DNA of 64,000 bases from positions 744,001 through 808,000 of the forward strand of contig NZ_CP014518.1 of NCBI RefSeq assembly GCF_001577305.1, in the 5' to 3' direction. Within the stretch, counting starts at the first letter, position 1. Each line of letters starts with the position of its first letter. Below the pieces are notes generated by a model. The model saw only the letters and a program-made list of their open reading frames with translations, did no database searches and had not been told where the DNA came from. This stretch comes from Sinomonas atrocyanea (GTDB taxonomy: Bacteria > Actinomycetota > Actinomycetes > Actinomycetales > Micrococcaceae). Below are positions 39,530 to 48,927 of the stretch, piece after piece. The position numbers and the translations under genes are program-made.

Positions 39530-42424
39530 TCAGTCGTCGTGGTCGGTCGATCCAGCGGGGACACCCGGAACGTCGTTGGGGCCGTAGATCTTGGCGTCGC
39601 CCGGGTAGGGGCTCTGCCACCGGTGGGTCTGGTACCAGGTCCAGCGGTTGAACAGGTTCGGGTTCGCGTAGTCTTCCTTCGCTCCGTTGCCGGTCAGGTG
39701 CTGCTGCTCGGACCAGTCCTCCCACTGCTTGGCGGTGGTCTGCATCGGTGCTGGGACGGCCGCGGCCTGGGCTGCCGACGCGTTCACCGCATCGGCTGCG
39801 GCGCCGGTCTGGCCCAGCGTGTCGAGTCCGCAGGCGGGCGCGGTCTTGACGCCTTCGGTGAGCGGCACCTGGTTGCGGACCGTGGTGTAGGGCGTCATGT
39901 CGGCCTTGGTGGTGAAGGCGTCGAACATGGGGGTGGCCGCGGCGACCTTCTGGTTGAGCGGCTGGGCTCCGAGGATCTGCTCGATGGTGCGGACCATGTT
40001 GATCTGCGAGTAGTAGGTGCTCACGGTGCGGCCGTGGACTGCGTACGGGCTGATGACCTGCACCGGCGCGCGGTGGCCGTCGATGTGGTCCGCACCGTTC
40101 TGGCTGTCGTCCTCGGCGATGAAGATCGCGGAATCCTTCCAGTACTGGGAGTGCGAGATCTCGTCGACGATCTTGCCCACGGCCAGGTCGTTGTCGGCAA
40201 CCTGGGCTTCCGGGTCGGCTGTGCCGCCGGTGTGGTCGCTGGAGAGCCACATCATCTGGAAGTTCTTCGGGCCGTTCTTCTCGAAGTCCTGCTTCCAGGT
40301 CGCGTAGCGGTAGATGTCCGGCACCGCGGTGTCGAACGGGGCCGCGTTCGTGTCGGTGATGTCGTTGAGGGAAGGGATCGCCGAGCCGGCGTGCATCTGC
40401 AGCGACGGGGTGAAGAGCTGGGAAGGGTCGCCTCCGGCCATGGTGCTGGTCGCGGCGCAGTAGTAGTTCTGCCACGTGGCGCCGGCGGGCTTGCCCTCTT
40501 CCGAGTCGAACTCGCCGTAGTTCCGCGCCGTGTTGCCGGCGCCCTGGATGGACGTCCAGAGGAAGCCCGAGCGCTGGTGGCCGAGCACGTCGTCCTCGGT
40601 GTCGTAGGAGCGCTTGTACTCGCCGGCGCTGGTCTCCGTGTAGGCCGGGTTGTCACCCTGCATCATCCAGTTGTGGCCCTCGGCGGAGTTCGTGCCGATG
40701 TCGTAGGTGTTGTCGTACAGCCCGAACTGGCTGGCGAGCGCGTGCTGGTTCGGGGTGACCTTCGCGCCGAACTGGGCGAGCGACGCGTCGCCGTTGCCCT
40801 GCTTCATGTCGCCGTAGACCTGGTCGTAGGTGCGGTTCTCCTTGACGATCAGGAACACGTGCTTGATGGCCGACGGCTCCCCGAGCCGCTTCGGCACGGC
40901 CACCGCGGGGATCTTGGCGGCCTCTGCTGCCGTGGCCTGCTTGACTGAGCTGCCGTCCCAGCCGTTCTGCTGGGACACCGTCGCCGTGTACTCCTTGATC
41001 TGCTCGTCCCCCGGCAGGGTGAATCGGGTGAGCGAGGCCGTGGTGGAGTGCGTGCCGTGACCTGTCGCGACGCTGGTGCCCTGGCCCTTGTCGAAGCTGA
41101 GCTCGGGGCCCCGCGCATCAATGCCGCGGACGTTGGTCACCACGATCTGGCCGTTCACCGCGGTGACGTTGCCCGGGTAGTAGTCCGTGGGCAGCAGGCC
41201 GATGTAGCTGGCCGGGTCCTTCGGGTCCTTCTTGTCGACCTTGTAGACGGCGACGGCGTTGGCGCGACCCAGCGAGACCAGCAGGTGATCGCCCTGCATG
41301 GTGATTCCCGTCGGCTCGTAGCCCACCTGCGAAGGAGCCCACGGCTGTGTCGCAATGGTCTGCAGCACCTTGTTCTCGGCGGTGTCGACGACCGAGACGG
41401 TGTCGCTGTTCGTGTTCGCCACATACAGCGTGGAGCCGTCGAGGTACATCGCTGTCGGGTGCAGCTGGACGTCGATCGCCGAGACCGGAGCGGCGGCGTT
41501 CGCGGTGTCGATGACACTGAGGGTGCCGGTGGTGGAGGTGCCGAGGTTGGGGTCCGCCGGAACCTGCGTTCCGTAGGAGTTCATCGTCGCCTCTCCCGGG
41601 GCAGCCTGGCGGCCTCCCTCGTTGGAGACGTACAGCGTGGTGCCGACGAACGTGAGCTGGCGCGGGGCGATGCCGGTACTGATGGTCCGCTTGATGGTGC
41701 CCGTGGCCGGGTCGATGGCCACGACCGCGTTCTGCCCGTTCACGGCGGCGTACAGGGTGGAGCCGTCGGGGGAGAACGCCATGCCCGCGGTCAGCGCCTG
41801 CTTGCCGCCCAGTGTCGGGATGCTGATCGTGGTGCCGGCGCCGAGCGTGCCGTCGCCGTTGAAGGGGTAGCGGACGATCCCGGTGGCGACCGGCTCGTAG
41901 AGGAACTTGCCGTCGGGGGAGAAGACCGGGCCGTCCTGGCCGACGGAGCCGTCCGAGATCTTCTGGTACGCCATGGTCCCGTAGCCTGCGCTGCTCGCGG
42001 CCGAGGAGAACGACGTCGCCGCCATGGTGCCCGCCGCTGCGACGGGCTTGTAGGTGCGGAGGTCGAAGACCTGCAGGTCGACCGAACGGTCCGTGCTCGT
42101 CCCGACGAGGAAGTGCCCGTCCGGGCTGACGGTCGAGCCCATGATCTTCCCGAACGGGGTCATCAGGCGGTCGCCGATGGGTTTGATTACCTGGTCCGAG
42201 GAAATCTGCAGGCCGCCTTCGCTCTCGGTGCCCACCTGGTGCTGGCCGAACGCGATCGTCGAGGCGGCGGCGACGCCGCCGCCCAGAAGCGCGATGCCGC
42301 AGCTCGCGGCGACAATGGCGAGCGGCTTGCGCCCCTCAGCGAGCCTGGACAGCCGGTGCAGGCCGGAAGCAGCGCCGTGGCGGATGGTGGGCAATCTTCG
42401 GGTGGCTCTTTGCCGTGGGGCCAT
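39530..42424 (-). CDS. Secreted YncE-type beta-propeller phosphoesterase
   Basis: A 964-residue exported protein. An N-terminal membrane/signal segment (~33-58) is followed by a seven-bladed YVTN/YncE-like propeller (~85-470; GSTVSPDGHFLVGTS, DGSTLYVANTNSDTVSVVDT). Residues ~530-880 form a phosphoesterase of the PF04185 (phospholipase C/acid phosphatase) type: KHVFLIVKENRTYDQVYGDM, SAEGHNWMMQG, FQMMWLSSDHTGG and IFIAEDDSQNGADHIDGHRA, which carry the metal-binding Glu/Asn/Asp/His residues. AGGAGA precedes the ATG. It may release phosphate from extracellular esters. Confidence 0.85.
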   Translation of the reverse strand: MAPRQRATRRLPTIRHGAASGLHRLSRLAEGRKPLAIVAASCGIALLGGGVAAASTIAFGQHQVGTESEGGLQISSDQVIKPIGDRLMTPFGKIMGSTVSPDGHFLVGTSTDRSVDLQVFDLRTYKPVAAAGTMAATSFSSAASSAGYGTMAYQKISDGSVGQDGPVFSPDGKFLYEPVATGIVRYPFNGDGTLGAGTTISIPTLGGKQALTAGMAFSPDGSTLYAAVNGQNAVVAIDPATGTIKRTISTGIAPRQLTFVGTTLYVSNEGGRQAAPGEATMNSYGTQVPADPNLGTSTTGTLSVIDTANAAAPVSAIDVQLHPTAMYLDGSTLYVANTNSDTVSVVDTAENKVLQTIATQPWAPSQVGYEPTGITMQGDHLLVSLGRANAVAVYKVDKKDPKDPASYIGLLPTDYYPGNVTAVNGQIVVTNVRGIDARGPELSFDKGQGTSVATGHGTHSTTASLTRFTLPGDEQIKEYTATVSQQNGWDGSSVKQATAAEAAKIPAVAVPKRLGEPSAIKHVFLIVKENRTYDQVYGDMKQGNGDASLAQFGAKVTPNQHALASQFGLYDNTYDIGTNSAEGHNWMMQGDNPAYTETSAGEYKRSYDTEDDVLGHQRSGFLWTSIQGAGNTARNYGEFDSEEGKPAGATWQNYYCAATSTMAGGDPSQLFTPSLQMHAGSAIPSLNDITDTNAAPFDTAVPDIYRYATWKQDFEKNGPKNFQMMWLSSDHTGGTADPEAQVADNDLAVGKIVDEISHSQYWKDSAIFIAEDDSQNGADHIDGHRAPVQVISPYAVHGRTVSTYYSQINMVRTIEQILGAQPLNQKVAAATPMFDAFTTKADMTPYTTVRNQVPLTEGVKTAPACGLDTLGQTGAAADAVNASAAQAAAVPAPMQTTAKQWEDWSEQQHLTGNGAKEDYANPNLFNRWTWYQTHRWQSPYPGDAKIYGPNDVPGVPAGSTDHDD

Positions 42425-42566
42425 TGCGGTTCTCCTCTTCTCAGCCCAGAGGGCTCGCGGCGCGAGTGGGCGAGGTATCGATGGTGTCCGGGAGGCTCCC
42501 CGGTGGCTTGAGGGACGAAGGCGCGTGAGGGCCGGATCCCGGCCTTACAAGCCTTGTCGCTGAGTC

Positions 42567-42576
42567 TTACATTCCT
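42567..42576 (+). promoter_or_regulatory. TTACATTCCT motif, second copy
   Basis: Second occurrence of the 10-mer seen at 31546-31555, here 143 nt upstream of the phosphoesterase ATG on the opposite strand and 76 nt before the broken cupin gene. Confidence 0.3.
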
Positions 42577-42651
42577 GTGAAGACCCTGTGATGCGCCGTT
42601 GAACTGAGGGGGAACAGCGGGCGCCCCCCGGAAAAGCGCCACGCGGAGGCC

Positions 42652-43086
42652 ATGGCGGTGGCCCCGGGGACCTCCTCGATGAACTTCAAGTTCCCGGGAT
42701 TCATGGAATCGCACGAGGACTTCATCGGCGGCTGGAACGTCAGCATCATGACCTGCAGCACTGACCTCGACCAGGCGCCGCTGTTCAAGGGCGGCCCCGA
42801 TGACATGTGCCCCGCCACCCACCTTGGCTACGTGCTCAAGGGCAAGTTCGGGGTGCGCAGGGCCGATGGGACCGAGGAGACCTAGGAGGCAGGGGAGGCC
42901 TTCGTCATCGAGCCGGGGCACATCCCGGTCAACTATGTGGACAGCGAGTACGTGGCGTTCACGTCAACCGAAGACGCCCAGCGCCAGACGGCGATCATGA
43001 TGCCGAACCTCGAGAAGTTCGCAGCGTCCCACGGGATGGAGCTTCCTGAGCAGATGAGGCAGATGTTGCCGTCCTCCCACCCATGA
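42652..43086 (+). pseudogene. Cupin-domain protein interrupted by one in-frame amber codon
   Basis: Reading from ATG 42652 (or GTG 42658, better spaced from GGAGG) gives a 144-codon cupin frame broken at codon 78 by TAG (42883-42885). Sequence on both sides is conserved and in frame: FKGGPDDMCPATHLGYVLKG and KFGVRRADGTEET before, EAGEAFVIEPGHIPVNYVDS and MELPEQMRQMLPS after. In this family the position is usually Tyr (ETYEAGEAF), so TAC or TAT to TAG, a single substitution, explains it. The remainder is undegraded, so the event is recent or a sequencing error. Readthrough cannot be excluded. Confidence 0.8.
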
Positions 43087-43183
43087 GCTCTCGCCGCCCG
43101 GGATCGCAGCCCTACTGGGTCAAGGATGGCGAGCACGTCGGGGCTTTGGTCTGGGTGATCGGGGATGCGTGGGGACACGAGAA

Positions 43184-43225
43184 AGCCCCTCTCTGATCTG
43201 CGTTTCCGCAGGTCAAAGAGGGGCT
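43184..43225 (-). terminator. Terminator of tRNA-Thr
   Basis: AGCCCCTCT and AGAGGGGCT (43184-43192, 43217-43225 on the plus strand) form a stem extended by an inner CTGCG/CGCAG pair. On the minus strand it follows the tRNA 3' end and is trailed by CTTTCTC. Confidence 0.75.
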
Positions 43226-43226
43226 G

Positions 43227-43302
43227 TGGAGCCTCCTAGCAGGATCGAACTGCTGACCTTCTCATTACGAGTGAGACGCTCTACCGTCTGAGCTAAGGAG
43301 GC
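43227..43302 (-). tRNA. tRNA-Thr (anticodon CGT), CCA encoded
   Basis: The minus strand reads GCCTCCTTAGCTCAGACGGT, then an anticodon stem TCTCA/TGAGA around CTCGTAA (anticodon CGT, codon ACG), then the T arm with GTTCGATCC and AGGAGGC pairing with the 5' GCCTCCT. A T discriminator and CCA follow (43227-43229 on the plus strand are TGG). Confidence 0.95.
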
Positions 43303-43526
43303 GTTCCAGCGGTCCGCCGTTCGTCGAACCACCGAGAGACAACTGTAGTCGAGCGCCTCGGCCGGGGTCAAAACGGAGCGCCGCCTGTCCGCGGGCGCCC
43401 GCAGCCCCGCATCCGAAGGTGTTCACCCGGCGTACTCGGCACGTTCAGGCGTCTGACCGCGGCGGCTGGGATGCTCGGCAGAACCGCGGCCGATCCTGGG
43501 CCGTCGAGACGAACGAGGTCCCATCA

Positions 43527-44240
43527 ATGACGCTGCACCTGCGGCCGGCCCCCGAGCGCACGCCACGCCTTGCCGTGCTGGACATGAACGGCACCACTGT
43601 GACGGACGGGGGCGCCGCCGAGCGAGCGGTCGAACAGGTGCTGCACGCCCGCGGAGTGCAGGGAGAGCGGCTCGCGGAGGCGCTCGCCCAGTCCCGCCGC
43701 AGCGCGGGCCTGGACCGCGCCGAGCTCTTCTCGCGCGTCTTCACGGACGACGGCGGCACCGCCCGGGCGGCCTCGCGCGCCTTCTCGGAGGCGTACGACG
43801 CGATGATCACCGCCGGAGCCGTGGCGGCCGTCCCGGGGGCCGAGGACACCGTGCACCTGCTGCGGGAACGGGGCGTCAGGGTGTGCTTCGCTACCGGGTT
43901 CGGCCGGCACACCCAGAACAGCGTCCTCGAGGCCCTCGGCTGGATGGGCCTGGCCGACCTCTCGCTCTGCTCTGAGGACGCCGGCCGCGGACGCCCCTTC
44001 CCGGACATGGTCCTCACGGCGGTCCTGGCGCTGGACATCGAGGACGTCCGGGATGTCGTCGTGGTCGGCGACACCGAGGCGGACATCGTCTCGGGCCGGC
44101 GGGCCGGCGCGGGCGCCGCCGTCGGCGTCCTCACCGGAGCCCAGACCGCCGGCGAGCTGCACGCCGCCGGGGCGGACGCCGTCGTGCCCTCCATCGCGGA
44201 CCTGCCGAGGCTGCTCTGGGGGGAGCCGGAAGCGCGCTGA
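43527..44240 (+). CDS. HAD-superfamily phosphatase, phosphonatase-like
   Basis: A 237-residue haloacid dehalogenase-like hydrolase. Motif I is LAVLDMNGTTV (Asp nucleophile, with Asn two residues on rather than the usual Asp), motif II Thr is VCFATGFGRHTQN, and motif IV is VVVVGDTEADIVSGRRAGAG. DMxGTTV with a following helical cap resembles phosphonoacetaldehyde hydrolase-like proteins, but the Schiff-base Lys was not located, so a general phosphatase is as likely. ATG 43527 has GAGG 8 nt upstream and is preferred to 43419. Confidence 0.85.
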   Translation: MTLHLRPAPERTPRLAVLDMNGTTVTDGGAAERAVEQVLHARGVQGERLAEALAQSRRSAGLDRAELFSRVFTDDGGTARAASRAFSEAYDAMITAGAVAAVPGAEDTVHLLRERGVRVCFATGFGRHTQNSVLEALGWMGLADLSLCSEDAGRGRPFPDMVLTAVLALDIEDVRDVVVVGDTEADIVSGRRAGAGAAVGVLTGAQTAGELHAAGADAVVPSIADLPRLLWGEPEAR

Positions 44241-44253
44241 GCGGCCCGGCCGG

Positions 44254-45792
44254 TCAGCAGCGGGTGCCGTCGGTGGGCGCCTTGCGGTCCACGAGGTAGG
44301 AGTCCACGGCGTTGTCCACGCACGTCGAGCCCCGCCCGTAGGCGGTGTGGCCCTCGCCCTTCCAGGTCAGCAGGGCCGCATTGCCGAGCTGCTTGCGGAG
44401 GTTCCCGGCCCACTCGTACGGGGTCGCCGGGTCGCCGGTGGTGCCCACCACGAGGATCGGGCTCTGGCCCGTGTAGTGCGCGGGCGCCGGAGTGCGGACC
44501 GGCTTGTAGGGCCAGTCGCGGCAGTTGACCCCGCCATAGGCGAAGAACTCCCCGAGGGTGGGCGAGTCCTGCTTGAGCTGGGCCGCCTCGGCCCGCATCG
44601 CGGCGGGGGAGGCGTCCGTGGAGTAGTCGAGGCAGTTGTACGCCATGAAGGCGAAGTTGCTGTTGGAGCTGTAGGTGCCGTCCTGCTCGCGGTCCGCGGC
44701 GATGTCCGCCAGGCGGAGCATTCCGCTGCCGTCACCCTTGAAGGCGCCCACGAGGGCCTGGGTCAGGGCCGGCCAGTTCTTGTCGTTGTACAGGGGCAGG
44801 ATGAAGCCGTTGACGAAGTCGGTGACGTTGATGGTGCGGCCGCTGTTGGTATGCAGGGGGCTCTGCCGCACCGTCGCGAGCAGCGCCTGGATCTTCGCCA
44901 CCCCCGCGTCCTCGGACCCGGAGAGCGGGCAGTCGGACTGCGTCAGGCACGAGCGCACGTAGGCGTGCACCGCCGCCTCGAAGCCCCGCGCCTGGCCGCG
45001 CGTGATCTCGTGGTTGTCGAGCGAGGGGTCCAGGGCGCCGTCGAGCACCATGCGGCCCACCCGGTCGGGGAACAGGGTCGCGTAGGTGGAGCCGAGGAAC
45101 GTGCCGTAGGAGTAGCCGAGGTAGTCGAGCTGGACCTCGCGGGACGCGGCGGCGCGGATGATGTCCATGTCCTTGGCCGCGCTGATGGTGTCGGTGTGCG
45201 CGAGCATGGGCCCGCTGTGCGCCTGGCACGCGTCGATGAGCTTCTTCTGCTCGGCGAACGTCGCCGCGAGGCCCGCATCGGTGTCGGGGTCCGCCGTGAA
45301 CTGCCGCAGGGCGTCCCGCTCCGAATCGCTCACGCAGGTCACGGGCGCCGAGCGCTTGACCCCTCTGGGGTCGAAGCCGATCACGTTGTAGGAGTCGAGC
45401 AGCTTCGCGGAGAACATGGTCTGCGCGGAGTCCTTGACCATGTCGTAGCCCGAGCCGCCCGGGCCGCCCGGGTTGACCAGGAGGTTCCCCTTGGCGTTGC
45501 GGCCCTTGAGGCGGATCAGCGCGAGGTCGGCCGTGTCGCCGCCCGGCTTGGCGTAGTCGACCGGCACCTTGACGGTGGTGCAGTCGAACTTGCCGCCCTC
45601 GCAGGGGCTCCACTGGACGTTCTGCGTGTAGAACTTCTCGAGTCCCGCCGGAGCGCCCTGGGTCGCCGCCGGATCGCTGCTGGCCTGCGGGCCGCCTGCG
45701 GACGGGGTGCAGCCCGTGAGCACCGTCAGGGCCGTCACGAGCGCGGCCAGCACGGCAGCCAGCCGGCGGCGCGGGGGAGCGGGGAACGTCAC
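44254..45792 (-). CDS. Secreted alpha/beta-hydrolase, tripeptidyl-aminopeptidase family
   Basis: A 512-residue lipoprotein with lipobox LTGC (Cys near 27). The alpha/beta-hydrolase core carries NPGGPGGSGYDMV (oxyanion loop), the nucleophile elbow DYLGYSYGTFLG, VVGTTGDPATPYEWA (Asp) and WKGEGHTAYG (His). The C-terminal TAP-like domain ends CVDNAVDSYL. Relatives in Streptomyces and mycobacteria remove tripeptides or hydrolyse esters outside the cell. GAGGAG lies 5 nt before the GTG start. It follows holB by 8 nt in the same direction. Confidence 0.9.
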   Translation of the reverse strand: MTFPAPPRRRLAAVLAALVTALTVLTGCTPSAGGPQASSDPAATQGAPAGLEKFYTQNVQWSPCEGGKFDCTTVKVPVDYAKPGGDTADLALIRLKGRNAKGNLLVNPGGPGGSGYDMVKDSAQTMFSAKLLDSYNVIGFDPRGVKRSAPVTCVSDSERDALRQFTADPDTDAGLAATFAEQKKLIDACQAHSGPMLAHTDTISAAKDMDIIRAAASREVQLDYLGYSYGTFLGSTYATLFPDRVGRMVLDGALDPSLDNHEITRGQARGFEAAVHAYVRSCLTQSDCPLSGSEDAGVAKIQALLATVRQSPLHTNSGRTINVTDFVNGFILPLYNDKNWPALTQALVGAFKGDGSGMLRLADIAADREQDGTYSSNSNFAFMAYNCLDYSTDASPAAMRAEAAQLKQDSPTLGEFFAYGGVNCRDWPYKPVRTPAPAHYTGQSPILVVGTTGDPATPYEWAGNLRKQLGNAALLTWKGEGHTAYGRGSTCVDNAVDSYLVDRKAPTDGTRC

Positions 45793-45800
45793 AGGTCTCC

Positions 45801-46942
45801 TCAGATCAGGGCAACGGCCATCGCCTCGACCGCGAGGAGCGGGGCGACGTTCGTGGTGGTGATGCGCTGGCGGGTGGTGTTGATGGCGTCCATGCGGGCC
45901 AAGGTGGCCTCGGGCGTGGACTTCGCGGCGAAGCTCTGGATGTCCTCGGCCAGCTCGGCATTGACCGGCTCGAGGCCGCCGTCGAGCTGGACCATCAGCA
46001 CATCCCGGTAGAACGAGAGCAGATCGGTCAGGGTGCGGTCCAGGGAGTCCGTGACGGAGCGCTTCGCGCGGCGCTTCTGGTCCTCCTCGAGCTGGCGGAC
46101 CTGGGCGCGCAGCGACGGCGGCAGCTTGTCGCCCTCGGCCACCCCGAGCGTCGCGAGGAGCCGGGCGCGCTCCGCGGCGTCGCGCTCGTCATTGGAGGCG
46201 TTCGCCTCCTCAGTGGCGATCTTCACGAGCTGCTCGGCGAGGGCCACGGCCTGGGAGACCGTGGTGAGGGCCAGCGGCGCGCGCACGGTGTCGGTGCGCC
46301 GCTGCCGCGCCGTGGGATCGTTGGCCAGCCGGCGGGCGATCCCGATGTGGCTCTGGGCGGCCCGCGCCGCCTCGAGCGCGAGGTGCGCCTCGGCGCCGTC
46401 GCGCTCCACGAGGAGCGCGGCGACGTCCTGCACCGGCGGCAGGCGCAGGCCCACCGGGCGGCAGCGCGAGCGGATGGTCACGAGCACATCGGCGGGGGAG
46501 GGGGCGCACAGCATCCACACGGTGCGCGGGGTGGGCTCCTCGATCGCCTTGAGGAGCACGTTCGTGGTCCGCTCGGCCATGCGGTCGGCGTCCTCGACCA
46601 CGATCACGCGGTAGCGGCCCGTCTGCGGGCGGTCGCCCGCCTTGGCGACCATCTCGCGGGCCTCGTCGATCGTGATCGTCACCTTCTCGGTCCGCACGAA
46701 CTCGACGTCGGGGTGGGTCTCGGTGAGGACCGCCTGGCAGCCGGGGCACTGCCCGCAGCCGCGCGCCAGGACGTCCTCGGCCTCGCAGTTGAGGGCGGCC
46801 GCGAACGCCTTGGCCGCGGTCGAGCGGCCCGAGCCAGGGGGCCCGTGAACAGCCAGGCATGGGTGAGCCCGTCGCCCGCGGCGGCCCGGCGCAGCTGCTC
46901 GACCACGGGGGCCTGGCCCCGGAGCTCGTCCCAGACGCTCAT
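45801..46942 (-). CDS. holB: DNA polymerase III delta' subunit (HolB), frameshifted in this sequence
   Basis: HolB is part of the clamp loader. The N-terminal frame starts at 46942 (SVWDELRGQAPVVEQLRRAA, then THAWLFTGP) and the rest continues in another frame (PPGSGRSTAAKAFAAAL, CGQCPGCQAVLTETHPDVE, DADRMAERTTNVLLKAIEEP). The expected LFTGPPGSGRST is restored by one extra base in a run of five G (46837-46841, plus strand). Since HolB is essential, a sequencing indel in the homopolymer is the simplest reading. It overlaps tmk by 4 nt. Confidence 0.85.
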
Positions 46943-47577
46943 GCGGGCGCCCCGCCGGCCGCTGCGGGCGCCGCGAGCGCTGCCCTGACCCGTCCGAGGA
47001 CCTCCGCCGCGAGGTCCTCGGGCGCTCGGGCCGCGTCGAGTACGAGGCAGGCCGAGGGGTCGGCGGCGGCAAGGTCGAGGAAGGCCCGGCGGACGCTTCG
47101 GTGGAAGTCGTCGGGCTCGGACTCGAGCCGGTCCTCCTCGCCGCGCCCTGCCGTGCGGCGCGCCCGGCCCTCGCCCTCGTCCACGTCGAGCACCACGGTC
47201 ACGTCCGGCCAGAGGCCCTCCGTGGCCCAGGCGTTGAGCGCGCGCACCTCGGGCGCGCCGAGGCCGCGGGCAACGCCCTGGTAGACCACCGAGGAGCCGA
47301 TGTACCGGTCCGTGATCACCACGGCGCCCCGGTCCAGGGCGGGGCGGATCGACTGGGCCACGTGGGCGGCGCGGGCTGCGGCGAAGATGAGCGCCTCGGT
47401 GCGCGGGTCGATTTCTCCGTGGCCGTGCTCGAGCACGAGTCCGCGCAGCTTCTCGCCGATCTCCGTCCCGCCCGGTTCGCGGGTCAGGAGCACCTCGTGC
47501 CCCTCGGCACGGAGTGCGTCCGCGAGGAGCCGGGCCTGGGTCGATTTGCCCGCGCCGTCGCCGCCCTCGAACGCCAC
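46939..47577 (-). CDS. tmk: Thymidylate kinase
   Basis: Phosphorylates dTMP to dTDP. The P-loop is FEGGDGAGKSTQARLL, the substrate motif is TREPGGTEIGEKLR, and DRYIGSSVVYQGVARGLG is the conserved DRY motif. 212 residues from the GTG at 47577. Gene order tmk-holB is the normal bacterial arrangement, with a 4-nt overlap. Confidence 0.95.
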   Translation of the reverse strand: MAFEGGDGAGKSTQARLLADALRAEGHEVLLTREPGGTEIGEKLRGLVLEHGHGEIDPRTEALIFAAARAAHVAQSIRPALDRGAVVITDRYIGSSVVYQGVARGLGAPEVRALNAWATEGLWPDVTVVLDVDEGEGRARRTAGRGEEDRLESEPDDFHRSVRRAFLDLAAADPSACLVLDAARAPEDLAAEVLGRVRAALAAPAAAGGAPA

Positions 47578-47748
47578 GAAGAGCCCCGGCGCGGAGCGCA
47601 GGCCGGAGCCGTGCGGAACTCTGGGCTGGGGGCTGGACTGGGGGACGAGGGGGAGATCACCGCTTCTAGGTTACCGGTGGATGCGCCGCTCGCCGCAAAG
47701 GCCCGGGTGCCATGTGGACAGCGCTCGGCGTGTCCTAGATTGGGACGC

Positions 47749-48918
47749 ATGAGAGCCGACCCCGAGTACCCGCACCTCGACGACGCTGCGCTCGCAGCCC
47801 TCGCCCCGGAGACGCTGGCCGTCGCCGCGGGCCGGCCCCAGCGCGGCACTGACTCCCCGGTGAACCCGGAGATCGTGCTCTCGTCGACCTTCGTGGGCCT
47901 GGGCGGCGTGGGAGAGGGCGCCCGGGGGTACGCGCGGTTCTCGAATCCGACCTGGGAGCCGTTCGAGGACGCCGTCGGGAAGCTCGAGGGCTCCCCGCTG
48001 CCGGCGCTGCTGTTCAGCTCGGGGATGGGCGCCGTGGCCGCGGCCCTGAGCTTGGTCCCCGTGGGCGGCGTCGTCGTGGCGCCCCGGCACTCGTACTCCG
48101 GCACCCTCGGGCTCGCCCAGCTCAAGGCGGAGCGCGGCGAGCTGACGCTCCTCGAGGTGGACATCGAGGACACGGCGGCCACCGTCGCGGCGCTGGACGG
48201 CGCGGACGTGCTGTGGGTCGAGAGCCCGACGAACCCCATGATGGAGGTCGCCGACCTCCCGGCCCTCGTCGCCGCAGCGCACGCCTCGGGCGTGCTCGTG
48301 GTCGTCGACAACACGTTCTCGACCCCGCTCGGGCAGAAGCCCCTCGGCGTCGGCGCCGACGTCGTGGTGCACTCCGCGACCAAGTACCTGGCTGGGCACT
48401 CCGACGTCCTCCTCGGCGTCACTGTGACGGCGGACGAGCAGCTGCGCGCGCGCCTGCACCAGCACCGCACCCTGCACGGCGCGATTGCCGGCCCGGTCGA
48501 GGCCTGGCTCGGGCTGCGGGGGCTGCGCACCCTCGCCCTGCGCGTCGAGCGCTCGCAGGCCACCGCCGGAGAGCTCGCGCGCCGCCTCGAGGACCATCCC
48601 GCGGTCCAGCGCGTCCGCTACCCCGGGCTGCCCTCCGACCCTGGGCACGAGCGTGCGGCCGCCCAGCTGGCCGGCTTCGGTTCGGTCATCAGCATTGAGC
48701 TGGACGGCGCCGAGGCCGCCGACGCGTTCGTGGGCCGGGTCGCGCTGTGGCTCCCGGCCACGAGCCTGGGCGGGGTCGAATCGACCATCGAGCGCCGCCG
48801 CCGGCACCTCGCGGAGCCGCACACGGTCCCGGACGGGCTCGTGCGGCTGAGCGTCGGGATCGAGAATGTCGAGGACCTGTGGGACGACCTCCGCCAGGCC
48901 CTCGACTCCGGACGGTAG
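47749..48918 (+). CDS. Cystathionine gamma-synthase/lyase-type PLP enzyme
   Basis: A 389-residue Cys/Met metabolism PLP-dependent enzyme. YARFSNPTWEPFEDAVGKLE and FSSGMGAVAAAL bind PLP phosphate, WVESPTNPMMEV and VVDNTFSTPLGQ contact the ring, and VVHSATKYLAGHSDVLLG holds the Schiff-base Lys. Sequence alone does not separate synthase from lyase. ATG 47749 follows TAGATT by 7 nt with no ribosome site, pointing to a leaderless start. The earlier start at 47101 lies inside tmk and is rejected. Confidence 0.92.
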   Translation: MRADPEYPHLDDAALAALAPETLAVAAGRPQRGTDSPVNPEIVLSSTFVGLGGVGEGARGYARFSNPTWEPFEDAVGKLEGSPLPALLFSSGMGAVAAALSLVPVGGVVVAPRHSYSGTLGLAQLKAERGELTLLEVDIEDTAATVAALDGADVLWVESPTNPMMEVADLPALVAAAHASGVLVVVDNTFSTPLGQKPLGVGADVVVHSATKYLAGHSDVLLGVTVTADEQLRARLHQHRTLHGAIAGPVEAWLGLRGLRTLALRVERSQATAGELARRLEDHPAVQRVRYPGLPSDPGHERAAAQLAGFGSVISIELDGAEAADAFVGRVALWLPATSLGGVESTIERRRRHLAEPHTVPDGLVRLSVGIENVEDLWDDLRQALDSGR

Positions 48919-48927
48919 GCTGAGCGC

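Noticed and set aside
42883..42885. Pyrrolysine or programmed recoding of TAG in the cupin gene
   Set aside because: No pyl genes or recoding signals are visible, and a Tyr-to-stop point change is the simpler explanation.
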